From Ectothiorhodospira shaposhnikovii (GTDB lineage Bacteria; Pseudomonadota; Gammaproteobacteria; Ectothiorhodospirales; Ectothiorhodospiraceae), in contig NZ_NRSM01000021.1 of assembly GCF_016584105.1 (NCBI RefSeq), positions 1 to 60,347 on the forward strand: a DNA stretch of 60,347 bases, in the 5' to 3' direction. Under the pieces are notes generated by a model. The model did no database searches. It was not told the origin of the DNA and saw only the letters and a program-made list of their open reading frames with translations. Within the stretch, counting starts at the first letter, position 1. Each line of letters starts with the position of its first letter. Shown one piece after another: positions 8,594 to 16,596 of this stretch. The translations under genes and the position numbers were made by a program.

Positions 8594-9907
8594 TCAAAGA
8601 TGCTCCATGACGCAGCCTGCCAGTTCCGCCGCCAGGTTATTGCCCCAGAAAATACCCTTCGGCGTCAGGGGGTAACAACCGTCCTTGAGAGGGGTCAGGA
8701 GTGCCTGATCCACCAGTTGCTCGCACCGTTTCAGCAAGGCCCCATGAGCCGCTTCCGGCACGGGCTCCAGCGTCACCCGACCGAACTGAATGGCACCGAT
8801 GAAGCGATACAGGGCATCATATGGCGGACGGGTGGTCATGCCCTCACGACCGGTCACGCTCTCCAGGCCCTGGGTATAGGCGTCCAGAGCCAGTGGGTTC
8901 ATGAGCATCATGCCGGCCAGTCGTCCGCCGGCACCGGCACCCAGGGGGAGGGTGTCTCCGCCCTGGTAGCGCAATGCCACATACCGGTAACGGTCCCTGC
9001 CGGGTTTCACCATCTTGGTCAGTTCCAGAACTTCGAACCCCTGTCGCTGACCGGCTTCCAGAATCCGTGAGAACAGCTGCCATTCCCGGGCCAGGGTCTG
9101 CGGAGTCTGGGCGGCGTGGGCCATGTGTTCATGGGCCAGACGGCTCTTTTCCCGGATCATCAGGGAATACAGGGAAAAACCCGCCAGATCCAGCTCGGCG
9201 ATGGCGGCAAGGTCGTGGGCCAGTTCCCCGTCGCTCTGCATGGGGTAGTGGTAGATCAGATCCATGCCCAGGTTGTCCAGCCCCAGGTCGCGGAAGCGCC
9301 GGACGCGCGCCTTGACCCAGTCCCCGTCACCCAACCGGCCCAGCAGTCGCCGGCCACGGTCATGGAAGGTTTGCACGCCCAGACTGAGCCGGTTGACGCC
9401 TTCTGCCATGACCGCCTTCAGCTTGTCTTCATCCAGATCGGACAGGCTGCTCTCCAGGGTGATTTCCACATCATCCGTCAGATTGAAATGTGTCCTGAGT
9501 GCCTGCAGGACCCGTTGCAGGTCGGGCGTGGACAGGGTGCTGGGGGTGCCGCCACCGAAATACACGGCGCCGTACATGCCGTCCCGGACATAGGGGATCC
9601 TGGTGACGGCTTCCATTTCCCGGATCAGCAGATCGGCATAGTGAGACTCGGGGCTGCCCTTCATCCGGCGCATGTTGCAGAAATGACAGATCCTGCGGCA
9701 GAACGGGATGTGCAGGTAAATGGCCCTGGGCTGCGGGTCCGCTATCCGGTCCTTGAGATGCTCGCCCAGGGTTCCGGTGCCATCGCACAGGGGCTGCAGT
9801 GGCATGATGGCATCATGGTGACTGCGCTTTCGCCGGGGGTAGGGCAGTTCCTCGCTGAAGGCCGGCATGGGCACGCTTGAAATGCCGCTGTGGAGGACGG
9901 TGGTCAT
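8594..9907 (-). CDS. hutW: Radical SAM heme-degrading methyltransferase (HutW/ChuW)
   Basis: A radical SAM protein of the HemN-like group, 437 residues from ATG 9907, which overlaps the hmuV stop as ATGA. The cluster motif is C70, C74, C77 (CRRICHFC), followed by YFGGGTPSTL for SAM binding. It lies directly after a heme ABC transporter, as expected for ChuW/HutW, which opens the heme ring without oxygen to give anaerobilin and free iron. True HemN/HemW proteins resemble it, but they are not normally linked to hmuTUV. ChuX-like and ChuY-like genes occur upstream in the same block, completing the ChuWXY set. Confidence 0.88.
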   Translation of the reverse strand: MTTVLHSGISSVPMPAFSEELPYPRRKRSHHDAIMPLQPLCDGTGTLGEHLKDRIADPQPRAIYLHIPFCRRICHFCNMRRMKGSPESHYADLLIREMEAVTRIPYVRDGMYGAVYFGGGTPSTLSTPDLQRVLQALRTHFNLTDDVEITLESSLSDLDEDKLKAVMAEGVNRLSLGVQTFHDRGRRLLGRLGDGDWVKARVRRFRDLGLDNLGMDLIYHYPMQSDGELAHDLAAIAELDLAGFSLYSLMIREKSRLAHEHMAHAAQTPQTLAREWQLFSRILEAGQRQGFEVLELTKMVKPGRDRYRYVALRYQGGDTLPLGAGAGGRLAGMMLMNPLALDAYTQGLESVTGREGMTTRPPYDALYRFIGAIQFGRVTLEPVPEAAHGALLKRCEQLVDQALLTPLKDGCYPLTPKGIFWGNNLAAELAGCVMEHL

Positions 9908-10731
9908 GCGGCGTGCTCCCGGTGAGCGGTGGCGCGCCCCAGACCATAGCGCATGCGGACCCAGGGGCATCCCGTGAGACTGTCCCTTTCCACCAGGCAT
10001 TCCACCCCCCAGGCGTGGGTGATGGTTTCGGCGCGCATGACCTGCGCCGGGGTGCCGCTGGCTACCACCTTGCCGTCCTTGAGCACGGTGATGTGGTCCG
10101 CATAGGCGGCGGCCAGATTCAGGTCGTGCAGCACCACCAGGATGGTCCGGCCCCGGGCGGCGTCCACCCGCAGCAGTTCCATGAGACGCAACTGGTGCCT
10201 GACGTCCAGGGCCGAAGTGGGTTCGTCCAGCAGCAGCAGGCCCGGCTGGTCCGGTCCGGTGTCGTGGACCTGGGCCAGTACCCGGGCCATTTGTACCCTC
10301 TGACGCTCCCCACCGGAAAGACTGCGGTAATCCCGGCCCGACAGGTGTAATACGCCGGCCCGGTCCAGGGCCTCGCGGACGATTCTGGCGTCCCGGTCCG
10401 GGGTGCGATGGGGAAGACGGCCCATTTCCGCCACTTCCCAGGCGGTGAGCGGGAACGTGACCACGTTTTCCTGGGGCAGTACCGCCCTGCAGCGGGCCAG
10501 GGCATGGGGACACCACTGGTCCAGTGCCTGTCCGCACCAGGTGACCTCACCGCTGCTGGGCCGCAGATCGCCGGCCATCACCGACAGCAATGTGCTCTTG
10601 CCGGCACCGTTGGGGCCCACCAGCACATGCACGTTACCTGGGTGGGCCTCAAGGTAGGCCTGATCCAGCAGGTACCGTCCACCCCGTTCCACCACCAGAT
10701 GGGAAACCTTTGCCAGGGCCTGTGTGTTCAT
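9904..10731 (-). CDS. hmuV: Heme ABC transporter ATP-binding protein
   Basis: A 275-residue ABC ATPase starting MNTQALAK at 10731, overlapping the permease stop by ATGA. Walker A GPNGAGKS is at 39-46, the signature is LSGGERQR, Walker B is GLLLLDEPTS, and the H-loop is VVLHDLNLA. This is the FepC/HmuV subgroup that drives iron-chelate and heme import into the cytoplasm. Partners are the permease before it and the binding protein before that. All four genes from hmuT to hutW overlap by four bases, so the products are made together. Confidence 0.9.
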   Translation of the reverse strand: MNTQALAKVSHLVVERGGRYLLDQAYLEAHPGNVHVLVGPNGAGKSTLLSVMAGDLRPSSGEVTWCGQALDQWCPHALARCRAVLPQENVVTFPLTAWEVAEMGRLPHRTPDRDARIVREALDRAGVLHLSGRDYRSLSGGERQRVQMARVLAQVHDTGPDQPGLLLLDEPTSALDVRHQLRLMELLRVDAARGRTILVVLHDLNLAAAYADHITVLKDGKVVASGTPAQVMRAETITHAWGVECLVERDSLTGCPWVRMRYGLGRATAHREHAA

Positions 10732-11807
10732 CCGAGCCTCCCTTTTTGCCGCAGCAGCAGCCAGAGGAAAAATGGTCCCCCCAGCAGGGATGTGAGCAGA
10801 CCGATGGGCAGCTCCGCAGGGGCGACGATGATGCGGGCGAGGGCGTCGGCCAGCAGGAGCAGCAGGGCGCCCCCCAGGGCCGAGGCCGGCAGCAGATAAC
10901 GGTGATCCGGGCCGATGGTCAGGCGCAGCAGATGGGGCACCACCAGACCGACAAAGCCGATGATGCCGGCAATGGCCACGGAGGCGCCCACCGCCAGGGC
11001 AGCCGTGACCACCACCAGGGTCTTGATCCGGTGCACGGGGAAGCCCAGGTGGGAGGCCACGGACTCTCCCAGCATGAGGCCGTTGAGGGCTCGGGCCACC
11101 AGGGGCATGCAGGCCAGGGCCAGCATCACCAGTCCCGCGCTCACGGCCCACAGGGTCCAGCCGGCGTGGGCCAGCGAACCCATGTTCCAGAAGGTGAGGG
11201 TGCGCAGTTGCTGGTCATCGGCCATGTAAATCAGCATCCCGGTGGCGGCGCCGGCAATGGCATTGATGGCGATACCGCCCAGCAGCAGGGTGGCCACCGA
11301 GGTATGTCCGCCGTGACTGGCCAGCCGGTAGACCAGCCAGGTGGTACCCAGGCCACCGGCAAACGCCGCAAGGGGTAGTGTAAACACGCCCAGCGCCATG
11401 ACCAGGGGGGCCAGCACGGTGGTGCCCAGCACGATCACGCTGACTGCTCCCAGGGCCGCGCCGGCGGACACACCGATCAGTCCCGGATCGGCCAGGGGGT
11501 TTCTGAACAGGCCCTGCAGGGCCACCCCGCTCACGGCCAGGGCGGCACCCACGGTGATGGCCACCAGGACCCGGGGCAGGCGCAGGTTGAGAATGACCTC
11601 CCGCAGAAACGGGTCATCGAGATGTCCGGTCAGTACCCACAGGACTTCAGCCGGACTCACCTCCACCGCACCGGTGGTCAGTCCCAGCAGGGCGGCGGCG
11701 AGAACCGCCGGCACCAGGGCGATTACCACCCAGCGGGCGCGGGCCGATCGGGAACCGGGTGTTGGTATGGCCACGGCGGCGGGGATTTCGGAAGCCGCTG
11801 CACTCAT
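10728..11807 (-). CDS. hmuU: Heme ABC transporter permease (FecCD family)
   Basis: The start at 11807 (MSAAASEIP) overlaps the hmuT stop and gives 359 residues. About nine to ten hydrophobic helices and the FecCD strings RLPRVLVAITVGAALAVSG, NPLADPGLIGVSAGAALG and GFVGLVVPHLLRL identify an iron-chelate permease of the BtuC/FecCD type. Context with HmuT, HmuV, a heme receptor and HutW points to heme as substrate. Upstream in-frame sequence lacks membrane character, supporting the chosen start. Confidence 0.9.
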   Translation of the reverse strand: MSAAASEIPAAVAIPTPGSRSARARWVVIALVPAVLAAALLGLTTGAVEVSPAEVLWVLTGHLDDPFLREVILNLRLPRVLVAITVGAALAVSGVALQGLFRNPLADPGLIGVSAGAALGAVSVIVLGTTVLAPLVMALGVFTLPLAAFAGGLGTTWLVYRLASHGGHTSVATLLLGGIAINAIAGAATGMLIYMADDQQLRTLTFWNMGSLAHAGWTLWAVSAGLVMLALACMPLVARALNGLMLGESVASHLGFPVHRIKTLVVVTAALAVGASVAIAGIIGFVGLVVPHLLRLTIGPDHRYLLPASALGGALLLLLADALARIIVAPAELPIGLLTSLLGGPFFLWLLLRQKGRLG

Positions 11808-12685
11808 GCCCGGGCCATGTCGGTGATGGCCGCTTCCCGGGGGGCCGGTGGCTTGCCACCCAGAAAGCGGGTAACCGCAAGTACCGCTTCGCCCAGCCTG
11901 GGGCCGAACCCCAGCAGGAACAGGGTGTCTTCCACATACTGGGGCACCTGTCCCAGCATGCCGCCGAAGTCCGCCGCCGCCGCCCCGGTGATCACCAGGG
12001 CATCGGGGCGTTTGGCCATGACGCCTTCCCGGGACACGGGCCGATAGCCGGCAAAGTCGGTGAAGACGTTGCGTCCACCGGCCAGGCGGATCAGGGCATC
12101 CGCCTTGGTGTCCCTGCCTGCGGCCACCGCATTGCCCTGGCCGTGGGCCATCAGGGCCACCACGGCGGGGGGGCGGGGAAATTCCGCCTGCAGATCCCTG
12201 GACCGCTCCAGATCCTCGTCCACATCGTCGATGATCCGCCGGGCGGTTTCTGTCGCATCCAGCCATTGTCCCAGGGTATGCACCCTGCTCCTGAACCCTT
12301 CCATGCTCGGTTCCCCGGAGACGGTCAGTATCCGTACGCCGGCTTCCCGGGCCCGGGTCAGCGTGCCTTCGGGGCCGGCGCTGCCGTCATGGATCAGGGC
12401 GTGGGGTCGCAGGGCCAGCAGGCTCTCGATGGTGAGGGTGTGCTGGTAGCCCACCCTGGGCAGGGCTTCGGCGGCTGCCGGGAAGGTGCTGGTGCTGTCG
12501 GTGCCCACGATCCGGTCGCCGGCACCCAGGGCGAAGACGGTCTCTGTCAATCCGCCGCCGATGGTGATGAGGCGGTGCTGGTCCGACAGCCCGCCATCGG
12601 CGGGAGGCTGCATGGCCCACAGTCCGGGGGGCAGGGCGGTCAGGGCCATACCGCCCAGGAGGCGCAGCAGTTCACGACGGTGCAT
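11804..12685 (-). CDS. hmuT: Periplasmic heme-binding protein
   Basis: A 293-residue class III substrate-binding protein. An N-terminal export signal (MHRRELLRLLGG, then a hydrophobic stretch to about residue 24) precedes two lobes with ITIGGGLTETVFALGAGDRIVGTD and VGYQHTLTIESLLALRPHALI, the usual HmuT/HutB pattern. Twin arginine residues near the start are followed by E rather than a full Tat consensus. It passes heme from the outer membrane receptor to HmuUV. It begins 55 bases after the receptor stop, with a CGAGG-like ribosome site. Confidence 0.9.
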   Translation of the reverse strand: MHRRELLRLLGGMALTALPPGLWAMQPPADGGLSDQHRLITIGGGLTETVFALGAGDRIVGTDSTSTFPAAAEALPRVGYQHTLTIESLLALRPHALIHDGSAGPEGTLTRAREAGVRILTVSGEPSMEGFRSRVHTLGQWLDATETARRIIDDVDEDLERSRDLQAEFPRPPAVVALMAHGQGNAVAAGRDTKADALIRLAGGRNVFTDFAGYRPVSREGVMAKRPDALVITGAAAADFGGMLGQVPQYVEDTLFLLGFGPRLGEAVLAVTRFLGGKPPAPREAAITDMARA

Positions 12686-12740
12686 GTCGGCCTCGGTCGC
12701 TGCGGATGTTCAGCGGGTTCATGGCAGGGTCTCCTTGATG

Positions 12741-14774
12741 TCAGAAGCGATAGCTGGCCTGGATCTTCACGTTGCGCCCCGGATCATTCATGGACGACAG
12801 GTGAGGGCGGTAGGTCTTGTCGGTGAGGTTGTCGATGCCGAAATCCACCCGCACGCGGTCCCGGTCAGCGGCGGGCCGCAGGGTCAGAAAGACATCGGTG
12901 AGGGTGTAGCTGTCGGCGGTATCCGCATCGTCCGGTACCCGGTCCTGGGACCAGGCATGGGTCACGCGGCCACCCAGGGTTAGCCGACCATTCATGACAT
13001 GTACGCCCCCTTCAATTGCCAGGTTATCGGCGGGAATGCCTGACAAGGGGCCGCCATCGGTGCGGTTGTCTCCCCGTTGACGGGCGGCGCTCAGGGTGAT
13101 GAAGTGATCCGGATGGGTGTAATGAATCTCCAGTTCCTGACCGCGCAGGCGGGCGTCGTTGACGTTCTCGAAGTAGGTGCGCCCACCGGGGATGGGGGGG
13201 CCGAAGGCCGGCATCTCCAGCTCCACGATCTGGTCGATGAAATCCTCCACGTCGTTCTGGTACACCGAGAGTCTTGCCCGCAACCGGTCTTCGGGATGGA
13301 ACAGGCCCCGTGCATGGTGGGTCAGGCCCAGTTCCTTGTTGCGTGCCTTTTCCGGTCGCAGGTCCGGGTTAGGCTCGAACCGGTTGTTGCCGAAGTGGAT
13401 GCCGCCCACGTACAGGTTGGTAAGCGAGGGCGCGCGGAAGGCCTCGGAATAGCCGGCAAACAGTTCCCAGCCGGGTGTCAGGGTATAGGTGGCGCTGATC
13501 TGTCCTGACCATTCGGATTCGGTCAGCCGGTCGTGGTCATCGGCATCCTTGCTGAAGTGGTCATATCGCAGGCCTGGTGCGATCTCCAGACGATCCGTGA
13601 TGAGCAGGCGATCCACCAGGAAGATCCCGGTGACTGCCTGGCGGGCATCGGGATACATGGGACGGCTCTCGCCGTCCCGTTCCCCTTTCTGGCGATCCCG
13701 GTAATGCTCCAGCCCGATGACCACCATGTGATCCACGGGGCCGGTATCAAGGCGCAGGGTGTTGGTCACGTCCAGACCCAGGGTGTTGAGCTTGGTGACG
13801 TCGTTGCGGTCGGTGTCGGTGCGGGTTTCGTCCAGTTCCACCTGATTGCCGTAGAGGGTGGCGTCCAGATCCAGCCAGCGGCTGTCATCGGGATTCAGTT
13901 GATAACGCAGGGTCTGTGTCCGGTTGTCCGTGCGGCGATCGACGATGATGGCGGTGCTGCCGCTGTCGGTACCGGTACTGTTGGCATTGGAAGGGATCTC
14001 GTGATCGTCCCGGAAGGCCTGAAGGCTGAGGGTCAGACGATGCCCCGGTGCCGGGGTCAGTGTGCCCTTGAGCAGGCCGGAGGTGATCTCGTCACCGGTG
14101 TACAGGACTGTGTCACCGCGCCCGTCCTCAATGTCGGATTGCTCCCGCCTGAGTACATTGGCCAGCAGGGAGAGGCGTTCTCCCCGTGCCGCGGCGGTGG
14201 CCGAGAACAGGGATTGATCCCCCTGGCTCTGGTAGCCGGCGCTCACCCGGCCACCGGCATTGGCGTCCGGGCCCAGGAAACCATCGGCATCCTGGGTGCG
14301 GAAGTTCACCACGCCGCCCAGAGCACCCGAGCCATAGAGTGTGGAGGCAGGTCCCCTGAGCACTTCCACCTGTTCAAGCAGCAGGGGGTCCAGGAAGATT
14401 CTGCCCTTGTGTCCCGCGCCGAAATTCTGGCGGGCATTGTCCACCCGGATCACCACCCGTTCTCCACTCAGACCCCGGATCACCGGTTCCATGGCGATGG
14501 AACGGGTGCCGCCGCCGATGCCGATGCCGGGCAGCATGCGCATGATGTCCGCCAGGTTGGCGGCCTGATCCCGGTCCATGGCTTCTCTGTCGCGCACGGC
14601 CACCGGGGCATTGATCTGCTCCACCGGTGCCGGCATGCGGGTGGCTTCGATAAGCAGGGCAGGCAGCGTTAGCGAGGCATGAAGATGGTCTCCGCTCGGA
14701 TCGCCCCCATGGGCAGTACCGGAAAGGGCTGCGGCGATGGCCGCGGTGAGCATGCACAGGCGCGGGCGCGTCAT
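12741..14774 (-). CDS. TonB-dependent heme receptor
   Basis: Outer membrane receptor of 677 residues with start at 14774 and GGAGG just upstream. A signal peptide spans about residues 1-24, then a plug domain (MRMLPGIGIGGGTRSIAMEPVIRG, VEVLRGPASTLYGSGALGG) and a beta-barrel ending in F (ASYRF). The barrel holds the heme-receptor signatures FRAP and NPDL with a histidine between them (GGIHFGN), as in HemR-type receptors, where that histidine binds heme. It energises import with TonB-ExbBD, which are not in this window. A Fur-box-like site lies 150 bases upstream, and ATP-driven uptake genes follow. Confidence 0.9.
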   Translation of the reverse strand: MTRPRLCMLTAAIAAALSGTAHGGDPSGDHLHASLTLPALLIEATRMPAPVEQINAPVAVRDREAMDRDQAANLADIMRMLPGIGIGGGTRSIAMEPVIRGLSGERVVIRVDNARQNFGAGHKGRIFLDPLLLEQVEVLRGPASTLYGSGALGGVVNFRTQDADGFLGPDANAGGRVSAGYQSQGDQSLFSATAAARGERLSLLANVLRREQSDIEDGRGDTVLYTGDEITSGLLKGTLTPAPGHRLTLSLQAFRDDHEIPSNANSTGTDSGSTAIIVDRRTDNRTQTLRYQLNPDDSRWLDLDATLYGNQVELDETRTDTDRNDVTKLNTLGLDVTNTLRLDTGPVDHMVVIGLEHYRDRQKGERDGESRPMYPDARQAVTGIFLVDRLLITDRLEIAPGLRYDHFSKDADDHDRLTESEWSGQISATYTLTPGWELFAGYSEAFRAPSLTNLYVGGIHFGNNRFEPNPDLRPEKARNKELGLTHHARGLFHPEDRLRARLSVYQNDVEDFIDQIVELEMPAFGPPIPGGRTYFENVNDARLRGQELEIHYTHPDHFITLSAARQRGDNRTDGGPLSGIPADNLAIEGGVHVMNGRLTLGGRVTHAWSQDRVPDDADTADSYTLTDVFLTLRPAADRDRVRVDFGIDNLTDKTYRPHLSSMNDPGRNVKIQASYRF

Positions 14775-14924
14775 GAAACCTCCAGAACCTGACGGAGAGT
14801 GGAAGCACACTCCGTCCCAAGCTTGAAAAGGCGGCCTGGCTGGCTTGCCGACAGGGTCGGTGGCGGGCTGAGCTGCAGGTGGACTCAGGTGTTTCCGTGG
14901 CTATGAGAAACACGAATCATGAAA

Positions 14925-14944
14925 TGATATTGATTGTTATTTGC
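14925..14944 (-). promoter_or_regulatory. Candidate Fur box upstream of heme receptor
   Basis: TGATATTGATTGTTA at 14925-14939 matches 11 of 14 defined positions of the 7-1-7 Fur motif, and GATATTGATTGTTATTTGC (14926-14944) matches 13 of 19 of the classical box. It sits in the only AT-rich stretch between the chuY-like gene and the receptor, about 150 bases before the receptor start. Read by eye, not scored against a matrix. Confidence 0.55.
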
Positions 14945-14956
14945 AAGTCAAGGGCC

Positions 14957-15622
14957 TCATCCCGTTCCGGCTTCGGGTATCGGATCGATCCGGGCGCGAT
15001 CCCTGTCCACGGCGGCATAGGCCTTGCCGATGGCGCCGGGGTCGGACATCACCTGTCGGATCAGCAGTGCCACGTCTTCCCGCTGAATGAAACCGTGAAT
15101 GGCGGGGTTTTCCGACAGCATGCCCCGGCCCGTGGCCGGCTCATTGCCAAGACCGCCGGGACGAATAAGGGTAAAGGGCAGGCCCGACGTCTTGAGATGG
15201 GTTTCCGCCCGGGTCTTTGCATCCACCACATCCCCGAAGGCAGCAATGGCACGCTCCGAGCGGAAAGGCATCATCTCGCCACAGCCGATGGAGGTCACCA
15301 GAATGAAGTGCCGGACCCCCCGGATCGCGGCGGTATCGACAATGACCCGGTTGCCCGCGTCGTCCACGTAACGACCGTCTTCGGTCCGGCCCGATATTGT
15401 GGAGACGACGATGCCCTGGGCACCCAGCGCATCCAGGGCCTGCTTGACGGCAACGGGGTCGAGGGCATCGCCGGGCATGATGTCGGCACCGATTTCCAGC
15501 AGGGGCAGGGCATCCGTGCGAGGGCGAACCATGGCCAATACCGGGGTTCCGTCACGGCGAAGCAGCCGGGCCAGTTCCAGACCCACACCGCGGGTGGCGC
15601 CGAAGATGAGTACCGGGGTCAT
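14957..15622 (-). CDS. NAD(P)-binding reductase, ChuY-like (probable anaerobilin reductase)
   Basis: A 221-residue atypical short-chain dehydrogenase: the nucleotide motif GATRGVG is at residues 8-14 (VLIFGATRGVGLELARLL), with a Rossmann pattern and no classical YxxxK. Its ATG overlaps the hutX stop (ATGA), and hutW/chuW lies downstream. In E. coli the ChuW-ChuX-ChuY trio opens heme anaerobically, carries it and reduces the product, and ChuY is a small NAD(P)H-binding protein of this kind. The assignment is by fold, size and strong context; other flavin or NmrA-like reductases have the same fold. Confidence 0.7.
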   Translation of the reverse strand: MTPVLIFGATRGVGLELARLLRRDGTPVLAMVRPRTDALPLLEIGADIMPGDALDPVAVKQALDALGAQGIVVSTISGRTEDGRYVDDAGNRVIVDTAAIRGVRHFILVTSIGCGEMMPFRSERAIAAFGDVVDAKTRAETHLKTSGLPFTLIRPGGLGNEPATGRGMLSENPAIHGFIQREDVALLIRQVMSDPGAIGKAYAAVDRDRARIDPIPEAGTG

Positions 15623-16173
15623 GCGCAGGCCTCCTGGTCGGCCTCATCCAGGTGCAGCAGGGCCTTTTGCAGACGCTCGAACAGGTCCAGCTGGTCATGG
15701 CGCAACTGCCGCTGTTCGTCACGCCCGAGGAAGACCTTGAACATGCAGTCGCCTGTTTCGTTGAAGAACTGGATCGAGGCGGTCTCCATCCCCATGAAGG
15801 GGCGTCTGACGAAGACGATATGGGCGCAGCGTTCCGGGCGCAGATGACCGGACAGGCCGATGCTGCCATGCAGGTTGAAAAAACCATGACCGGTCTTGCC
15901 CCGGGGGATCGGTCCCTTGAATTCCAGAATCACGTCCTGGTTATGGACCACGGTGACCAGATCGCCCCAGTCGGAGAGGGCATGCATGACGTTGATGAAG
16001 TGTCTGCCACGCACCTCGGTCCACAGGGATTGGGGCAGGCAGTGGATGATGTCCAGCATGGAGCAGCGGGCCTGCCGGGCCATGTCTTCAAGGATGCCGT
16101 CCGCCGATTGGGCCAGCTGCTTGCGCACCTCATCCAGGCCGGTGACGGTATCGTGGTGAGCGGCTGATGCCAT
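15619..16173 (-). CDS. hutX: Cytosolic heme carrier HutX/ChuX family
   Basis: The 184-residue protein has the features of HutX/ChuX: a central part with HFINVMHALSDWGDLVTVVHNQDVILEFKGPIP, then GKTGHGFFNLHGSIGLSGHLRPERCAHIVFVRRPFMGMETASIQFF. HutX binds heme and hands it to a degrading enzyme (HutZ with oxygen, ChuW without). No HutZ is seen here, so transfer to HutW is the likely route. Coupled to the reductase gene that follows, 59 bases after the cytochrome c gene. Confidence 0.9.
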   Translation of the reverse strand: MASAAHHDTVTGLDEVRKQLAQSADGILEDMARQARCSMLDIIHCLPQSLWTEVRGRHFINVMHALSDWGDLVTVVHNQDVILEFKGPIPRGKTGHGFFNLHGSIGLSGHLRPERCAHIVFVRRPFMGMETASIQFFNETGDCMFKVFLGRDEQRQLRHDQLDLFERLQKALLHLDEADQEACA

Positions 16174-16232
16174 GGGAGTGGTCCTCCTGTATCGGGATCA
16201 AAGGGTGAAGAACCCGGGTGGTCCCGGGCGAA

Positions 16233-16553
16233 TCAGTGGCTAAGTACCCACTTCACCAGCATGCGGATATTGTCTTCGCCAACCCAGGCATTGGGGGGCA
16301 TGGGCATGTCCCCCCAGTTGCCGACCCCGCCATCACGCACTTTGGCGGTGAGCTTGTCGACGGCACCGGCATCTCCCCGGTAGCGTGCGGCCACGTCCTT
16401 GTAGCTGGGGCCGATGGCCTGGCCGTCAATCTGATGACAGGCCATGCATCCACTCTGGTTGGCTATCTCCATGTCCGCCAGTACGGGGGGGGTGGTGATG
16501 GCCAGCATGCAGATGGAAGCGGCTGCCAGGGAAGATTTTTTCAACAGGGACAT
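16233..16553 (-). CDS. Periplasmic class I cytochrome c
   Basis: A 106-residue exported c-type cytochrome. The signal peptide ends near VLA at residue 26, the heme-attachment motif CMACH is at 36-40, and a methionine-rich loop (DMPMPPN) supplies the axial ligand, the cytochrome c551/c5-like pattern. It carries single electrons in the periplasm. Its place between a secreted peptidase and hutX, with a Fur-like site just upstream, is unusual and ties it to iron status rather than to a named oxidase. A link to heme reduction is speculation. Confidence 0.88.
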   Translation of the reverse strand: MSLLKKSSLAAASICMLAITTPPVLADMEIANQSGCMACHQIDGQAIGPSYKDVAARYRGDAGAVDKLTAKVRDGGVGNWGDMPMPPNAWVGEDNIRMLVKWVLSH

Positions 16554-16581
16554 CTGATGACCTCTTTTTATTTAGTGAAGG

Positions 16582-16596
16582 TGATGTCAATTATCA
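16582..16596 (-). promoter_or_regulatory. Candidate Fur box upstream of cytochrome c and hutX
   Basis: On the minus strand TGATAATTGACATCA matches 11 of 14 defined positions of the 7-1-7 Fur motif (TGATAAT-N-ATTATCA). It lies 29 bases before the cytochrome start and overlaps the last codons of the S9 peptidase gene, so it could serve an internal promoter of the block. Confidence 0.55.
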
